From: Arthrobacter sp. FW306-2-2C-D06B
GTDB taxonomy: Bacteria; Actinomycetota; Actinomycetes; Actinomycetales; Micrococcaceae
NCBI RefSeq assembly: GCF_021789175.1
Contig: NZ_CP084560.1
Location: 4,030,001 to 4,094,000 of the forward strand
Length of the DNA: 64,000 nucleotides
Direction: 5' to 3'
Position 1 is the first letter of the stretch, and each line of letters opens with the position of its first letter. The translations under genes and the position numbers were made by a program. Below are positions 18,029-26,872 of this stretch, piece by piece. A model generated the notes under the pieces. That model saw only the letters and a list, made by a program, of their open reading frames with translations, did not search any database and had not been told where the DNA came from.

Positions 18029-19702
18029 TCAGCCCGCGTACACCCGCACGCCGTTGACCCAGGTCTCCACAACGTCGATGCCGCTGATGTCGCCTTCGTG
18101 CGCCTCCAGCGGGTCGGCGGCGAGGATCACGAAGTCGGCCAGCTTGTCCGGTTCGAGGGAACCGAGGTCCTGCTCGCGACCCATGGCCCGTGCCCCGTTG
18201 ATGGTGTGGGCGCGGAGGGCTTCAACCACGTCGATCTTGAGATCATCCGAGCCCAACTGGACGCCGGAACGGGTCTTGCGGGTCACGGACGTCTGGATGG
18301 CTTCCAACGGCCGGGGGTCAGCTACGGGAGCATCCGAGCTCATCGTCACAGGCACCGCTGCGGCCACGAATTCGCCGAGGGGGTTGAAGCGCTCGCCCGG
18401 GGAACCGATGGCATCCGTGACGCCGGGACCCCAGTTGTAGTAATGCTGCGGCTGGTTGACGGGCATGATCCCTAGCTCGGCCATTTGCCCGATCTGCTCC
18501 AACGTCGGCAACCCGCAGTGCTCGATCCTGTGCCGGTGATCCGCCCGTGGCGAAGCCGAAAGAGCCTCGCTGACGGCGTCCAACACCAACTGAATGGCAG
18601 TAGGCGATTGGGCATGGGTCGCCGTCTGCAGCCCGGCGTTGTGCGCCTTGGCGACCAACGCACGGTACTCGGCCGGCTCGTGGTAAAGCGAGCCGGTTCG
18701 GCAGGGATCGTCGCGGTAGCCCTCCGGGAAGTACGCCGTCCAGCCGCCCAAGGTGCCATCCGCATAGAGCTTGATTCCGGCGAATGAAAGGAGGGAATCT
18801 CCGAACTTGTCCACGAGGCCCAGTTCCAGCACCTCGTCCAGGAGGCTCGACAGGAAGTAGGCGTTGATGCGAGTCACCAGTTCACCCCGCTCCACGAGGT
18901 CCAGATAGGCGCCGAATTCGCGCTTCGTCACCTGGGCATCGCCGATGGTGGTCACGCCGTGGCTGAGGAACTCGCGCTGGGCGTGCAGCAGCTGGGCGCG
19001 GTGGTGTTCCTTGCTGTCTCCGAGGTGGAAGTTCGGTCCGTGGTGCCCCAGTTTGACGCCACCGTCTCCTGTGAGGATGTCGCACGCGGCGTCGGAGAGC
19101 TCACCCGTCAGCTCGCCGTCGGCATCCCGGAAGAACGTTCCGCCCGGCGGGTTGGGAGTGTCGCGATCCACTCCCGCCTTCGCGAGCACGTACGAGTTCA
19201 CCACTCCGCCGTGGCCGCTCGCGTTCATGACGTACACCTCGCGCGTCGTGGACACGGTGTCGAATTCCTGCCGCGTGGGGTGGCGCTGCTCGGCAAGGTT
19301 GCGGTGCTCGTAGCCGTAGCCGCGGATAGGAGTGTCTCCTGGGTTGTCGGCCGCCGCCTTGGCCAGCAGTGCAAGCATGGTGGGGATGTCCGGCGCGGCC
19401 TCGGGACCGCAATCCACCCAGGACAGCAGCTGTCCGTACATCAGGGGATGCGCGTGCGGGTCGACGAAGCCGGGTACCAGCGTGCGTCCCCGGAGGTCGA
19501 CGACGTCGGGCACCGCCGTCGTGAGCTTAAGCGCCGCTTCGCGGCACTCGTGTGGCGTCCCGACGGCGGCAACACGGTTGCCGATGACCAGCATCGCCTC
19601 CGCGACGGAGTTCAGGGCGTCGACGGTCCTGATGCGGCCGCCGAAGAACAGCGTTGCAGCTGGCGCTACGGTTGAAGTTTCATGGGATGCCAGGAATGAC
19701 AT
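18029..19702 (-). CDS. Amidohydrolase family protein, YtcJ-like (amidohydro_3)
   Basis: 557 residues, usual for the YtcJ group. The HxH metal motif is DPHAHP (near residue 86); other conserved parts are IRGYGYEHRNL, the SHGVTTIGDAQ segment, HRIEHCG and the C-terminal SSDAPVADPRPLEAIQ with a metal-binding Asp. The family hydrolyses amides and formyl/acyl groups, but most members are uncharacterised. It follows the D-2-hydroxyacid dehydrogenase gene by 42 bases and probably ends the second transporter operon; its 3' end meets an 18-base-stem terminator. A substrate such as an N-acylated or cyclic amino-acid derivative imported by the transporter is an inference. Confidence 0.85.
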   Translation of the reverse strand: MSFLASHETSTVAPAATLFFGGRIRTVDALNSVAEAMLVIGNRVAAVGTPHECREAALKLTTAVPDVVDLRGRTLVPGFVDPHAHPLMYGQLLSWVDCGPEAAPDIPTMLALLAKAAADNPGDTPIRGYGYEHRNLAEQRHPTRQEFDTVSTTREVYVMNASGHGGVVNSYVLAKAGVDRDTPNPPGGTFFRDADGELTGELSDAACDILTGDGGVKLGHHGPNFHLGDSKEHHRAQLLHAQREFLSHGVTTIGDAQVTKREFGAYLDLVERGELVTRINAYFLSSLLDEVLELGLVDKFGDSLLSFAGIKLYADGTLGGWTAYFPEGYRDDPCRTGSLYHEPAEYRALVAKAHNAGLQTATHAQSPTAIQLVLDAVSEALSASPRADHRHRIEHCGLPTLEQIGQMAELGIMPVNQPQHYYNWGPGVTDAIGSPGERFNPLGEFVAAAVPVTMSSDAPVADPRPLEAIQTSVTRKTRSGVQLGSDDLKIDVVEALRAHTINGARAMGREQDLGSLEPDKLADFVILAADPLEAHEGDISGIDVVETWVNGVRVYAG

Positions 19703-19744
19703 GGGAATGACCTTTGCGTGTTGAAGTTGCGGTACGGCCGGAAC

Positions 19745-20743
19745 TCAGCGGGCGGGTGCCAGCTCGAACAACGGGGTGTCCGGGGCTCCGGTGCGGGCTT
19801 GGGAAATGACGTTCTGCGCCTGGATCCTGACGTATTCGGCCAGCGTGTAGTCCGAGAGGAAGCCGACATGGGGCGTCACGAGGATTCGCGGGTGGCCCAT
19901 GAGGGGATGGTCGGCCGGTGCCGGCTCGACGTCGAGCACGTCCAGCGCCGCTCCCCGAAGGTGGCCGGAGTCGACGGCGGCGCGCAAGGCATCGTTGTCG
20001 ATCAGCTGACCGCGGCTGACGTTCACCAGATAGCTTCCCGGCCGCATCGCCGCGAGGCTTTCAGCGTTGATGATGTGGTGCGTCTCCTCCGAGAGCGGCA
20101 TGTGCAAGGACACGACGGCGGATTCCGCCAGGACTTCTTCGAGGCCGGTCCGGCGGATGCCCGCCTTCGCCAGGGCTTCCCTCGTGGCCGGGGTGTCCGG
20201 GAGGTAGGGATCGTAGCCGACAACCTCGCCGAAGACGCCGGAGGCGAGCTCTCCGAGACGGCTGCCGATCCGCCCGAGTCCGATCAGCCCCAGCCGCTCC
20301 TGGCTGAGCCGGAACACGGTGCTGTCCGGTCGGCCGTTCCAGTCCCCCTCGGCCACGCGTCCCTGGAAGAAAGGAATTTCGCGCGTGACTGCGAGGGCGA
20401 GCGCCAGCGCGTGCGAAGCGACTTCCTCCGTGGCGACGCCGGGGAGGTTGCTGACCCAAATGCCGCGCTCCTTGGCGGCATCGAGGTCGACGTTGTCGAA
20501 GCCCATCGAGACCAGGGCAATGATCTTCAAGCCCGGGACGGCGTCCATGACCTCGGCAGTCACGGTGGCGTAACCCACCAGCAAGGCATCGGCGTCCTTC
20601 GCCTGCTCCGCGATGACCGCCGGATCCTGGGTGCCGAGGTACCGGACCTCGTAACCGTTGTCCTCGAGCAGGGCGACGCCGGCGGAGTAGTCGAGGTCTT
20701 CCATGTCCGTGTAGACGGCGAGGGGGCGATCCTTAGTGGACAT
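19745..20743 (-). CDS. D-2-hydroxyacid dehydrogenase (NAD-dependent)
   Basis: 332 residues. The family order is complete: N-terminal catalytic half, Rossmann motif [11 protein letters not shown] near 158-168 followed by YDPYLPD with its NAD-selecting Asp, [12 protein letters not shown] near 240, and the C-terminal TPHVGFLSD carrying the catalytic His. The catalytic Arg is probably in the NVSR segment or near SMGFDNVD. It overlaps the upstream ABC ATPase gene by 11 bases, so it is coupled to the transporter operon. It would interconvert a 2-oxoacid and a D-2-hydroxyacid (phosphoglycerate, lactate or hydroxyisocaproate type); the substrate is not readable. Confidence 0.9.
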   Translation of the reverse strand: MSTKDRPLAVYTDMEDLDYSAGVALLEDNGYEVRYLGTQDPAVIAEQAKDADALLVGYATVTAEVMDAVPGLKIIALVSMGFDNVDLDAAKERGIWVSNLPGVATEEVASHALALALAVTREIPFFQGRVAEGDWNGRPDSTVFRLSQERLGLIGLGRIGSRLGELASGVFGEVVGYDPYLPDTPATREALAKAGIRRTGLEEVLAESAVVSLHMPLSEETHHIINAESLAAMRPGSYLVNVSRGQLIDNDALRAAVDSGHLRGAALDVLDVEPAPADHPLMGHPRILVTPHVGFLSDYTLAEYVRIQAQNVISQARTGAPDTPLFELAPAR

Positions 20744-21539
20744 GGCTCAAGAACTTCCTCGTGCGCTGGTGCTGGGGGTTGTCGAAGAACTCGTCCGGTG
20801 TGGCTTGTTCCACGATCACCCCGCTGTCGAACAGGGTCACTTCATCAGCTACCCTGCGGGCGAAACGGACCTCATGGGTGACCACGATCATGGTCATGCC
20901 ATCGTTGGCCAGGCCCTCCATGACGTCCAGGACTTCGCCCACCAACTCGGGATCCAGTGCGGAGGTCGGTTCGTCGAAGAGAAGGACGTCCGGGTTCATC
21001 ACCAAGGCGCGGGCGATGGCCACGCGTTGCTGCTGGCCGCCGGAGAGCTCTGAGGGGAAATGCCCGGCGCGGTGCGAAAGACCCACGCGGCCGAGCATGG
21101 CCATGGCCTGCTCTTCGGCTTCCTTGTGATGGACGCCCTTGACGGAAGTCAGCCCGAGCATCACGTTGCGGCAAGCCGTCAGGTGCGGGAACAGGTTGAA
21201 CTTCTGGAAGACCATGCCGATATTGCGGCGTTCCTTGGCGAGTTCGCGTTCGGGCAGGGCCACGGCTCCGTTTGCTTTCTCACGGACACCGATGCGCCGC
21301 CCGCGGAGCCGGATCTCGCCGTCGTCGGCTGGCTCGAGTAGCGCCATCAGGCGCAACATCGTGGACTTGCCGGAACCAGAGGGACCCAGGACTGCCTTGA
21401 CTTGTCCTTGGCGGATATCGAATTCAACCCCGCGCAGGACGTGCTGGTCCTGGTAGCTCTTGTGGAGATTCCGCACGCTGAGCACGGGGTCGTTGGTGGA
21501 CCAGGTTTCCGGCATGAGTTCCGGGCCGCTGTGTGTCAT
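20733..21539 (-). CDS. Amino-acid ABC transporter ATP-binding protein
   Basis: 268 residues. Walker [10 protein letters not shown] near 52, signature [15 protein letters not shown] near 160, Walker [13 protein letters not shown] and the switch His in [10 protein letters not shown] identify a polar amino-acid type ATPase. The insertion [23 protein letters not shown] between Walker A and the Q-loop is typical of the group. It overlaps the permease stop by ATGA and the dehydrogenase start by 11 bases. An in-frame ATG nine codons in (MPETW) is a possible alternative start. Confidence 0.94.
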   Translation of the reverse strand: MTHSGPELMPETWSTNDPVLSVRNLHKSYQDQHVLRGVEFDIRQGQVKAVLGPSGSGKSTMLRLMALLEPADDGEIRLRGRRIGVREKANGAVALPERELAKERRNIGMVFQKFNLFPHLTACRNVMLGLTSVKGVHHKEAEEQAMAMLGRVGLSHRAGHFPSELSGGQQQRVAIARALVMNPDVLLFDEPTSALDPELVGEVLDVMEGLANDGMTMIVVTHEVRFARRVADEVTLFDSGVIVEQATPDEFFDNPQHQRTRKFLSHVH

Positions 21540-22270
21540 GACTGCACTCCTTGGCCGACTGGTTCCAGGATGGAAGGCTTCTTGGTTTGGGACCGTGACG
21601 TCCAGACGAATTTCTTTTCTACATAGCTTTGGAGAAGGGTCAGAAGGCTGACGATGATGAGGTAGTACACGATTGCCGCGGCGTAGTACTCGGCGTATCG
21701 GAACGTGATGTTCACGCCCACCTGGGCCGTGGTGAGGAGTTCTTGCAGGGAAATCACGGAGGCCAGCGAGGAGAACTTCACGAGGCCGATGAACTCATTG
21801 CCGGTGGGAGGCAGCGCCGTGCGGATGGCCTGCGGCAGAACGACCTTGAGCATGACCTTGACCGGCGACATTCCAAGCGCCCTGCCTGCCAGAGCCTGGC
21901 CCTCGTCGATACTGAGCAACGCCGAACGGATGATTTCCGCCATAAATGCGGCTTCCACGATGCCCAGGCCGATGAACGCGGCGATGAACGGGGAGAACCA
22001 ATCCTGGCGGAGGACGGGGAAAAGCTGCGGCAACGCGTTCCAGATGATGAGCAGCACCAACAGGGCCGGAATGGCCCGGAAGAACCAGGTGTAGATTCCT
22101 GCGACGCCCTGGGCGATCCGGCTGCGCGACGTGCGTCCCAGGGCAACGGCAAAGCCGATGGCCGTGGCCAGGATGAGAGAAAGCACCGCGACGGCGACGG
22201 ACAGGAAAGCCCCCGACACGTAGCTCGGATTCACGAGTTGTTGGACGAAGATGTTGACGTCGAATTCCAT
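21536..22270 (-). CDS. Amino-acid ABC transporter permease
   Basis: 244 residues with about five membrane helices, the first at roughly 19-42. The EAA loop is [20 protein letters not shown] followed by ALG. The ATG at 22270 is preferred over the GTG one codon upstream because AAAGGAG is six bases from it. It is the second gene of the operon, 66 bases after the binding-protein gene, with a strong hairpin in the gap. ATGA overlap couples it to the ATPase gene. Confidence 0.93.
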   Translation of the reverse strand: MEFDVNIFVQQLVNPSYVSGAFLSVAVAVLSLILATAIGFAVALGRTSRSRIAQGVAGIYTWFFRAIPALLVLLIIWNALPQLFPVLRQDWFSPFIAAFIGLGIVEAAFMAEIIRSALLSIDEGQALAGRALGMSPVKVMLKVVLPQAIRTALPPTGNEFIGLVKFSSLASVISLQELLTTAQVGVNITFRYAEYYAAAIVYYLIIVSLLTLLQSYVEKKFVWTSRSQTKKPSILEPVGQGVQS

Positions 22271-22294
22271 CACCAGCTCCTTTCGCGATAGGTG

Positions 22295-22325
22295 GCGGGG
22301 GCCGCAGCGCTGTTGCGGCCCCCGC
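22295..22325 (-). terminator. Hairpin between binding-protein and permease genes
   Basis: GCGGGGGCCGCA (22295-22306) pairs perfectly with TGCGGCCCCCGC (22314-22325) over 7 bases. Placed just after the binding-protein stop on the minus strand, it would shield that messenger or lower readthrough, giving more receptor than permease, as in many ABC operons. Confidence 0.7.
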
Positions 22326-22336
22326 GGGGAGGATGG

Positions 22337-23185
22337 CTAGGGGACGTCGACGATCGTGGGATCGAGCTTGTTGTCCTTGGCGATCTTGGCCAAGGTGCCG
22401 TCCTGGTGGAGTTCCTTCAGCGCTTGCGCGATGGCGGGAGACAACGGGTCGTTCTTGCGGGTGAACACGCCGAAGGTGGTGTCGGCCGGGAAGACTCCCG
22501 GGGCCACTGTGAGCTTGCCTTCGTTCTGGCTGGCCATGTAGGCGGCCGCCACATTGGTCTCGATCAAGGCCTCGGACTTGCCGTTGAGGCCTGCCAGCAC
22601 TGTTTCAGCGGTCTTGGGGTATTCGGTGAGCTTGGGCTCGTCCTTGCCGGCTTTCTTGCACTCGTCCTTGAGCGCAGTGACGCGGGCGGCGTTGGCTGAG
22701 GCACTCTGCGCTGCGACGGAGTGGCCGCACAGATCCAGCGAGGTCTTGTAATTCCCGGCGCTGCTTGGGGCGGCGAGGATCGCGGGACCCGCGTTCATCA
22801 CTGCTGAAGCGTCGGCGACGTCCAGGCGGGCCTTGCTCATATAGAGGCCACCGAAGATGGCATCGCAGCGGCGGGTTTGGAGCCCCGGCATGAGGCCGTC
22901 GAAGGTGGTCACTTCAAACTTGGCATCGACGCCCCAGTGTTTGGCGAGCGCCCGGGCGGCATCGGCGTCGAACCCTGCAATGTCACCGCTGGAACCGTTG
23001 GCGTAGTACTCCAGCGGCGCGTATTCCGGGTCGATGCAGAGGGTGAGCTTGCCGCTCGTGGTGAGGCCCTTCGGCGCGGTGGCCGATGCCTGCCCCGTGG
23101 AACTGGGGGAGGCCGCGGCGGAGCAGCCGCTTAACAGCAGGGCCAACGCAGCGGCCGCCAGGGCGGGCTTCGTGAACTTGAGCAT
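22337..23185 (-). CDS. Amino-acid ABC transporter substrate-binding lipoprotein
   Basis: 282 residues, SBP_bac_3. The start is the ATG with TTGGAG eight bases upstream; in-frame codons further up have no ribosome site and run into the control region. The signal peptide ends in the lipobox LLSGC (Cys about 21), then a Ser/Ala/Thr linker. The mature domain starts GKLTLCIDPEYAPLEYY and continues with DGLMPGLQTRRCDAIFGGLYM, in the place of the usual hinge motif. Cysteines near LDLCGHS and ECKKAG probably pair. It heads the operon with permease, ATPase, D-2-hydroxyacid dehydrogenase and amidohydrolase, and is divergent from the double Lrp regulator. Confidence 0.92.
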   Translation of the reverse strand: MLKFTKPALAAAALALLLSGCSAAASPSSTGQASATAPKGLTTSGKLTLCIDPEYAPLEYYANGSSGDIAGFDADAARALAKHWGVDAKFEVTTFDGLMPGLQTRRCDAIFGGLYMSKARLDVADASAVMNAGPAILAAPSSAGNYKTSLDLCGHSVAAQSASANAARVTALKDECKKAGKDEPKLTEYPKTAETVLAGLNGKSEALIETNVAAAYMASQNEGKLTVAPGVFPADTTFGVFTRKNDPLSPAIAQALKELHQDGTLAKIAKDNKLDPTIVDVP

Positions 23186-23268
23186 GTGCAGATCTCCAAT
23201 GACTGTTGGGGTCGCGTGGAAACGCGAGTCGGAGGGCGCCGATGTGGCGTTGATCACGATGCTAGCGA

Positions 23269-23324
23269 AAAAACTGCGCAAATCAAGCGAATCAGTTGTT
23301 TAATACTGATGTGACGCAGTTTTT
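23269..23324. promoter_or_regulatory. Nested inverted repeats in the transporter/lrp divergent region
   Basis: Outer arms AAAAACTGCG (23269-23278) and CGCAGTTTTT (23315-23324), inner arms ATCAGT (23291-23296) and ACTGAT (23305-23310), share almost one centre. A short TTGATTCAA palindrome follows at 23344-23352. The stretch is locally A+T-rich. It is the likely operator/promoter block for the Lrp-type regulator and the transporter operon. Confidence 0.6.
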
Positions 23325-23472
23325 GCACGAAACTCTGGTCTTCTTGATTCAAATCACTTGCTTGTCGCTTGACTCGTGAAAGTATTGATTACGACGGCGG
23401 AGCCCGACTCAAGAGGGCGCCGCACCTTCGCTGGGCACCCACTGCCGCGACCCCGAAGACAAGGCGGTTATT

Positions 23473-24408
23473 GTGAAGACCATGCATGATCTGGACGACA
23501 GGCTGATCCGCCTGCTGCAGGCCGATGGCCGGGCCTCGTTCAGCGATCTGTCCAAGCAGCTGGGCGTGACACGCTCCGCCGTGACGGCCAAGGTCAATGA
23601 GCTCACATCCTCCGGAGAACTGCGGATTGTCGCTGCAGTCCATCCGCGATTGCTCGGCCTGACCGCCGTCGCGCACATCTCCATCCAGCTCAACGGTTCC
23701 GCACGGGCTGCCCTGGAGAAGCTGAGCCAATTGGACGGCGCCGTCTTTGCCTCCCTCACCACGGGCAAGTATGGCATTATCGCCGAACTCCGCCTGCCGA
23801 CGGTGGAAAGGCTCTATGAAGACGTCGAGGCCGTCCGCCTTTGCGAAGGCGTGGCTGCCGTCGATGTCCTCATGTACAAAGAGGTGGTCCGCAGCCTCTT
23901 CCTCGGGAAGGAGCCACCGGACCCCCGGCTCGAACTCGACCAGGCGGACCTGCTCCTCATGAGCGAGTTGCAGGTGGACGGGCGCCTCGGCTTCGAGGCC
24001 CTCGGCGAACGGATCGGCCTTTCGGCCAGCGCCGCCAGGATCCGGGTCCTTCGCCTGCTGGAAGCCCGCGTCATGCAGATCGGCCCTATCCGGAGCCGTT
24101 CCGGCTCTTCGCGGTCCATGGCCTTTGGCTTCGGAATCTCGACAGCAGCCGGCACTGAGGAAGCAATCGACTTCTTCTCTGCGACGCCCGGCGTGGAGTT
24201 CATAGCCAGCTGCCTCGGCAGGCACGACCTCGTGGCAACCGTGGGTGTCAGCTCCCTGGACGAAATGTACGAGGTCCTGGACAAGGTACGCGCGATGGAC
24301 TCAGTGGCAAGCGTGGAGTGCTGGCTGCATCTGAAAATCGTCCAGGAACGATACGCCAAGCCCCTCGACAAAATGCTCGCGACCAAGGCCCAATCCAACG
24401 GCCACTAG
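23473..24408 (+). CDS. Double-length Lrp/AsnC-family transcriptional regulator
   Basis: 311 residues, twice the usual Lrp length. Two complete modules are visible: a helix-turn-helix at about 5-50 (LDDRLIRLLQADGRASFSD, then LGVTRSAVTAKVNEL) with a RAM-like domain, and a second one at about 155-200 (LDQADLLLMSELQVDGR, then IGLSASAARIRVLRLLE) with a second effector domain. Such tandem forms act as pseudo-dimers. The GTG start has AAGGCGG upstream; an ATG three codons in is possible. It is divergent from the second transporter operon and probably senses an amino acid transported by it. Confidence 0.88.
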   Translation: MKTMHDLDDRLIRLLQADGRASFSDLSKQLGVTRSAVTAKVNELTSSGELRIVAAVHPRLLGLTAVAHISIQLNGSARAALEKLSQLDGAVFASLTTGKYGIIAELRLPTVERLYEDVEAVRLCEGVAAVDVLMYKEVVRSLFLGKEPPDPRLELDQADLLLMSELQVDGRLGFEALGERIGLSASAARIRVLRLLEARVMQIGPIRSRSGSSRSMAFGFGISTAAGTEEAIDFFSATPGVEFIASCLGRHDLVATVGVSSLDEMYEVLDKVRAMDSVASVECWLHLKIVQERYAKPLDKMLATKAQSNGH

Positions 24409-24442
24409 TGTCCCTGGTTCCCCTCCCGGCTCCCCCTCTTCG

Positions 24443-24516
24443 ACGCTCGCTCACAAACAAGGCTTCCCGGCGTGACGCTCGCTCACAAACAAGGCCTCCC
24501 GGCGTGACGCTCGCTC
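24443..24516. repeat. 32-base-period intergenic array 3
   Basis: ACGCTCGCTC(AC) at 24443, 24475 and 24507, each followed in the first two by ACAAACAAGGC and a CCCGGCG block; period exactly 32. It lies in the convergent space between the lrp-type gene and the PucG-like gene. The first two units are almost identical to the inverted units of array 1. Confidence 0.85.
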
Positions 24517-24545
24517 GGGATTTGGCCGCCAAAAGGAAGCGCGCG

Positions 24546-25640
24546 TCAGGCTTTGGCGATCGCTTCTTCCAGCGCGCCAAGGACGAGCTTCACCGACGCC
24601 CTGTTGGCATTCGGCCCCATCATGCCTATCCGCCAAACGGTCGACGTAAACGCACCCGCCCCGGAGCCGATTTCCATACTGAAGTTCTCCAGAAGGTATG
24701 CGCGGACGGCGGCCGAGTCCACGCCGTCGGGCACTTTAACCGTGGTGAGGCTCGGCAATCGCGCGCCCTCCGCGGCAAACAGCTCGAGCCCCATCGCTTC
24801 AAGGCCATCCCGCAACTCGGCCCCGGCCGCACGGTGCCGCGCTTGAACAGCCGCGAGCCCCTCGGCCAAGATGCGGTCCAGTCCTGCCTCGAGCCCTGCG
24901 ATCATGGTCACCGGAGCCGTATGGTGATAGGTCCGGCTGCCGCTCGCCGCGCCAACATACCCACCCAAAAGGCCGATATCCAGGTACCACGATCGCGGCT
25001 CCTTGATGCGCCGCTCGAAAGCGCGCTCGGACACGGTGAACGGCGACAAGCCAGGGGGCGCTCCCAAACACTTCTGCGTCCCGGCATAACCGACGTCGAT
25101 CCCCCAGTCGTCAGCAAGAAGGTCCAGCCCGCCGATGGACGTCACCGCGTCCACAATCAATAGCGCGTCGCCTTTGCCTGCGCCAAGGGGCGCGACGTCG
25201 GACAGGACACCCGTCGAGGTTTCGGCATGGACGGCGGCGATCACCTTCGGATGCGGGTGCGCGGCGAGAACCCGCTCCGCGTCCACCGGCTGGCCCCATT
25301 CATGGTCGACGCGGACCACCGTGGCCCCGCAGCGGCGCGCAACCTCACACATGCGCTCACCGAAAAGCCCATTGACGGCGATTACTGCCACGTCGCCGTC
25401 GGACACTGTATTAACAAACGCAGCCTCCATGCCGCCGGATCCAGTGGCACTCAACGGCAGGGTGCGGGCATTCCGGGTTCCCCACACAGTTCGAAGCCCC
25501 GCGCATGTCCGGTCCAGGCGCTCTATGAACACCGGATCCAAATGCCCGATCACCGGATACGCCAACGCGGCGGTCACTTCCGGATAGCAATTGCTGGGAC
25601 CCGGTCCGAAGAGATACCGGGAAGTCAGGACCTCTGGCAT
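24546..25640 (-). CDS. PLP-dependent aminotransferase, PucG/alanine-glyoxylate type
   Basis: 364 residues. It belongs to the class V aminotransferases that include PucG ((S)-ureidoglycine-glyoxylate aminotransferase), alanine-glyoxylate and serine-glyoxylate transaminases. Visible are LFGPGPSNCYPEV at the start, ATGSGGMEAAF for phosphate binding (about 65-75), the PLP Asp in IVDAVTSIGG, and the Schiff-base Lys in YAGTQKCLGAPPG near 195. The start is the ATG with AAAGGAG eight bases upstream; the longer frame reaching 25997 runs through the repeat array and the uraD control region. Divergent from uraD-uraH, a ureidoglycine/glyoxylate role is likely. Confidence 0.88.
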   Translation of the reverse strand: MPEVLTSRYLFGPGPSNCYPEVTAALAYPVIGHLDPVFIERLDRTCAGLRTVWGTRNARTLPLSATGSGGMEAAFVNTVSDGDVAVIAVNGLFGERMCEVARRCGATVVRVDHEWGQPVDAERVLAAHPHPKVIAAVHAETSTGVLSDVAPLGAGKGDALLIVDAVTSIGGLDLLADDWGIDVGYAGTQKCLGAPPGLSPFTVSERAFERRIKEPRSWYLDIGLLGGYVGAASGSRTYHHTAPVTMIAGLEAGLDRILAEGLAAVQARHRAAGAELRDGLEAMGLELFAAEGARLPSLTTVKVPDGVDSAAVRAYLLENFSMEIGSGAGAFTSTVWRIGMMGPNANRASVKLVLGALEEAIAKA

Positions 25641-25689
25641 GGCGGAACTCCTTTGGCTCGTTGCTGACATTGTCCACCAGACCGCAAAA

Positions 25690-25765
25690 GTGAGCGAGCG
25701 TTTCGGGAGAACCCGGCATAAGTGAGCGAGCGTTTCGGGAGAACCCGGCATAAGTGAGCGAGCGT
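25690..25765. repeat. 32-base-period intergenic array 4 (upstream of uraD and the PucG-like gene)
   Basis: GTGAGCGAGCGT at 25690, 25722 and 25754, period exactly 32. The first two 32-base units are identical, each with TTCGGGAGAACCCGGCATAA after the 12-mer. Unlike arrays 1 and 3 it lies in a divergent 5' region, between the PucG-like gene and the uraD promoter. Confidence 0.88.
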
Positions 25766-25813
25766 CGCAGGACGAGCGGGGCAGGGAGGACAGGGCAGGG
25801 CGGGGCGGGAGGA

Positions 25814-25897
25814 CCGTGGTGCGGTATTCTCTTGACACCACGGTCGTCATTGGATTCACTATTACGTATGCTGAAATAACAGTTCCATGATGTGGAA
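25814..25897 (+). promoter_or_regulatory. uraD promoter with two tandem operators
   Basis: TTGACA (25832-25837) and TTCACT (25855-25860) are 17 bases apart. Two 15-base sites follow: a degenerate TTACG-N5-TGAAA (25862-25876) and a perfect TTCCA-N5-TGGAA (25883-25897), centres 21 bases apart. Relative to the -10 element they sit within one base of the two hyi operators. An extra inverted repeat, CCGTGGTG (25814-25821) and CACCACGG (25836-25843), overlaps the -35. Common regulation by one IclR-like repressor is inferred. Confidence 0.6.
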
Positions 25898-25999
25898 GGC
25901 CTGGGGCGCGGAGGCGCGCAGGTCCATCCGGCAGGATTCGCCGGAGTTCCGCATAGCCAACACCATGGATGCCAGCACTCGCACGAGGAATGAACAAGC

Positions 26000-26530
26000 A
26001 TGCAGCTTGAAGTATTCAACAGCGTGGACCGTGCGGACGCCATCGACGTCCTCCGCCCATGCCTCGATATCCAGCGTTGGGTGGAGCAGGTCGCAGATGC
26101 GCGCCCCTTCAGCGGCTTGGACTCCTTGCTAGATTTCGCCCGGGAAACCGCAGAGCCCTTCACCTCGGACGAAGTGGCCGCTGCAATGGCCCATCACCCC
26201 CGGATCGGCGAACGGCCCAATGCCCAGACCACGGAAGCCGCGATGTCCCGCTCCGAACAGGCGGGCGTCGACCCCGGCGATGACGGCGTCGTCACCGCTT
26301 TGGCCGAAGGCAACCGTGAGTACGAGTCCAAGTTTGGCCGCGTCTTCCTGATTCGCGCCGCGGGCCGGACAGCCAAGGAAATCCTGGCCTCCCTCCAAGA
26401 GCGCCTGAACCACACCGCTGAAGAAGAAGACGTCATCGTGGCGGGCCAGTTGCGCGAAATCGCGTTGCTGCGCCTTGCCGGCGTGATCAGCGAAGCCAGC
26501 GCAAGCACCGAAGGAGTGTCCAGCAAATGA
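26000..26530 (+). CDS. uraD: 2-oxo-4-hydroxy-4-carboxy-5-ureidoimidazoline (OHCU) decarboxylase
   Basis: 176 residues, normal for the family. It decarboxylates OHCU to S-allantoin, the third step after urate oxidation. The catalytic His is in AMAHHPRIGE (H65/H66), and the conserved tail NREYESKFGRVFLI followed by LNHTAEEED is intact. The ATG has GAGGA upstream. The last four bases (ATGA) overlap uraH. The promoter region carries the operators shared with hyi. The expected partner uricase is not adjacent. Confidence 0.93.
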   Translation: MQLEVFNSVDRADAIDVLRPCLDIQRWVEQVADARPFSGLDSLLDFARETAEPFTSDEVAAAMAHHPRIGERPNAQTTEAAMSRSEQAGVDPGDDGVVTALAEGNREYESKFGRVFLIRAAGRTAKEILASLQERLNHTAEEEDVIVAGQLREIALLRLAGVISEASASTEGVSSK

Positions 26531-26868
26531 GCGTTTCCCAGATAACCACCCACATCCTGGACACCGGTTCCGGGCGGCCGGCGGCCGGCGTCGCCGTCGT
26601 TCTCTCCGTGCGCGACGGAGACAACTGGAGGCACGTCGCTACCGGCACCACCGACGAGGACGGCCGGATCAAGGACCTGGGTCCTGAAAGGGTCGACGGC
26701 GGCAGCTACCGCCTGAACTTCGCAACAGGTCCGTATTACAAGGCACAGGGCGTGGACACCTTTTTCCCGGAAGTGGACTTGAGCTTCACCGTGTCCGACG
26801 CCGGCGAGCACTACCACGTACCGCTCCTGCTCAGCCCCTTCGCGTTCTCGACGTATCGGGGAAGCTAA
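26527..26868 (+). CDS. uraH: 5-hydroxyisourate hydrolase (transthyretin-like)
   Basis: 113 residues, the standard length. It hydrolyses 5-hydroxyisourate to OHCU. The active-site set is complete: H9 in TTHILDT, R47 in EDGRIKD, H97 in HYHVPLLLSP and the C-terminal tetrad YRGS (110-113), the family signature. No signal peptide. Coupled to uraD by ATGA overlap. The next downstream gene is on the other strand, beyond a repeat-rich spacer. Confidence 0.95.
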   Translation: MSVSQITTHILDTGSGRPAAGVAVVLSVRDGDNWRHVATGTTDEDGRIKDLGPERVDGGSYRLNFATGPYYKAQGVDTFFPEVDLSFTVSDAGEHYHVPLLLSPFAFSTYRGS

Positions 26869-26872
26869 CGCG

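Noticed and set aside
24443..25765. CRISPR array reading of the 12-mer/20-base pattern
   Set aside because: Conserved part is only 12 bases, the between-segments are alike within a locus instead of unique, arrays have two or three units in both orientations, and no cas gene is present.
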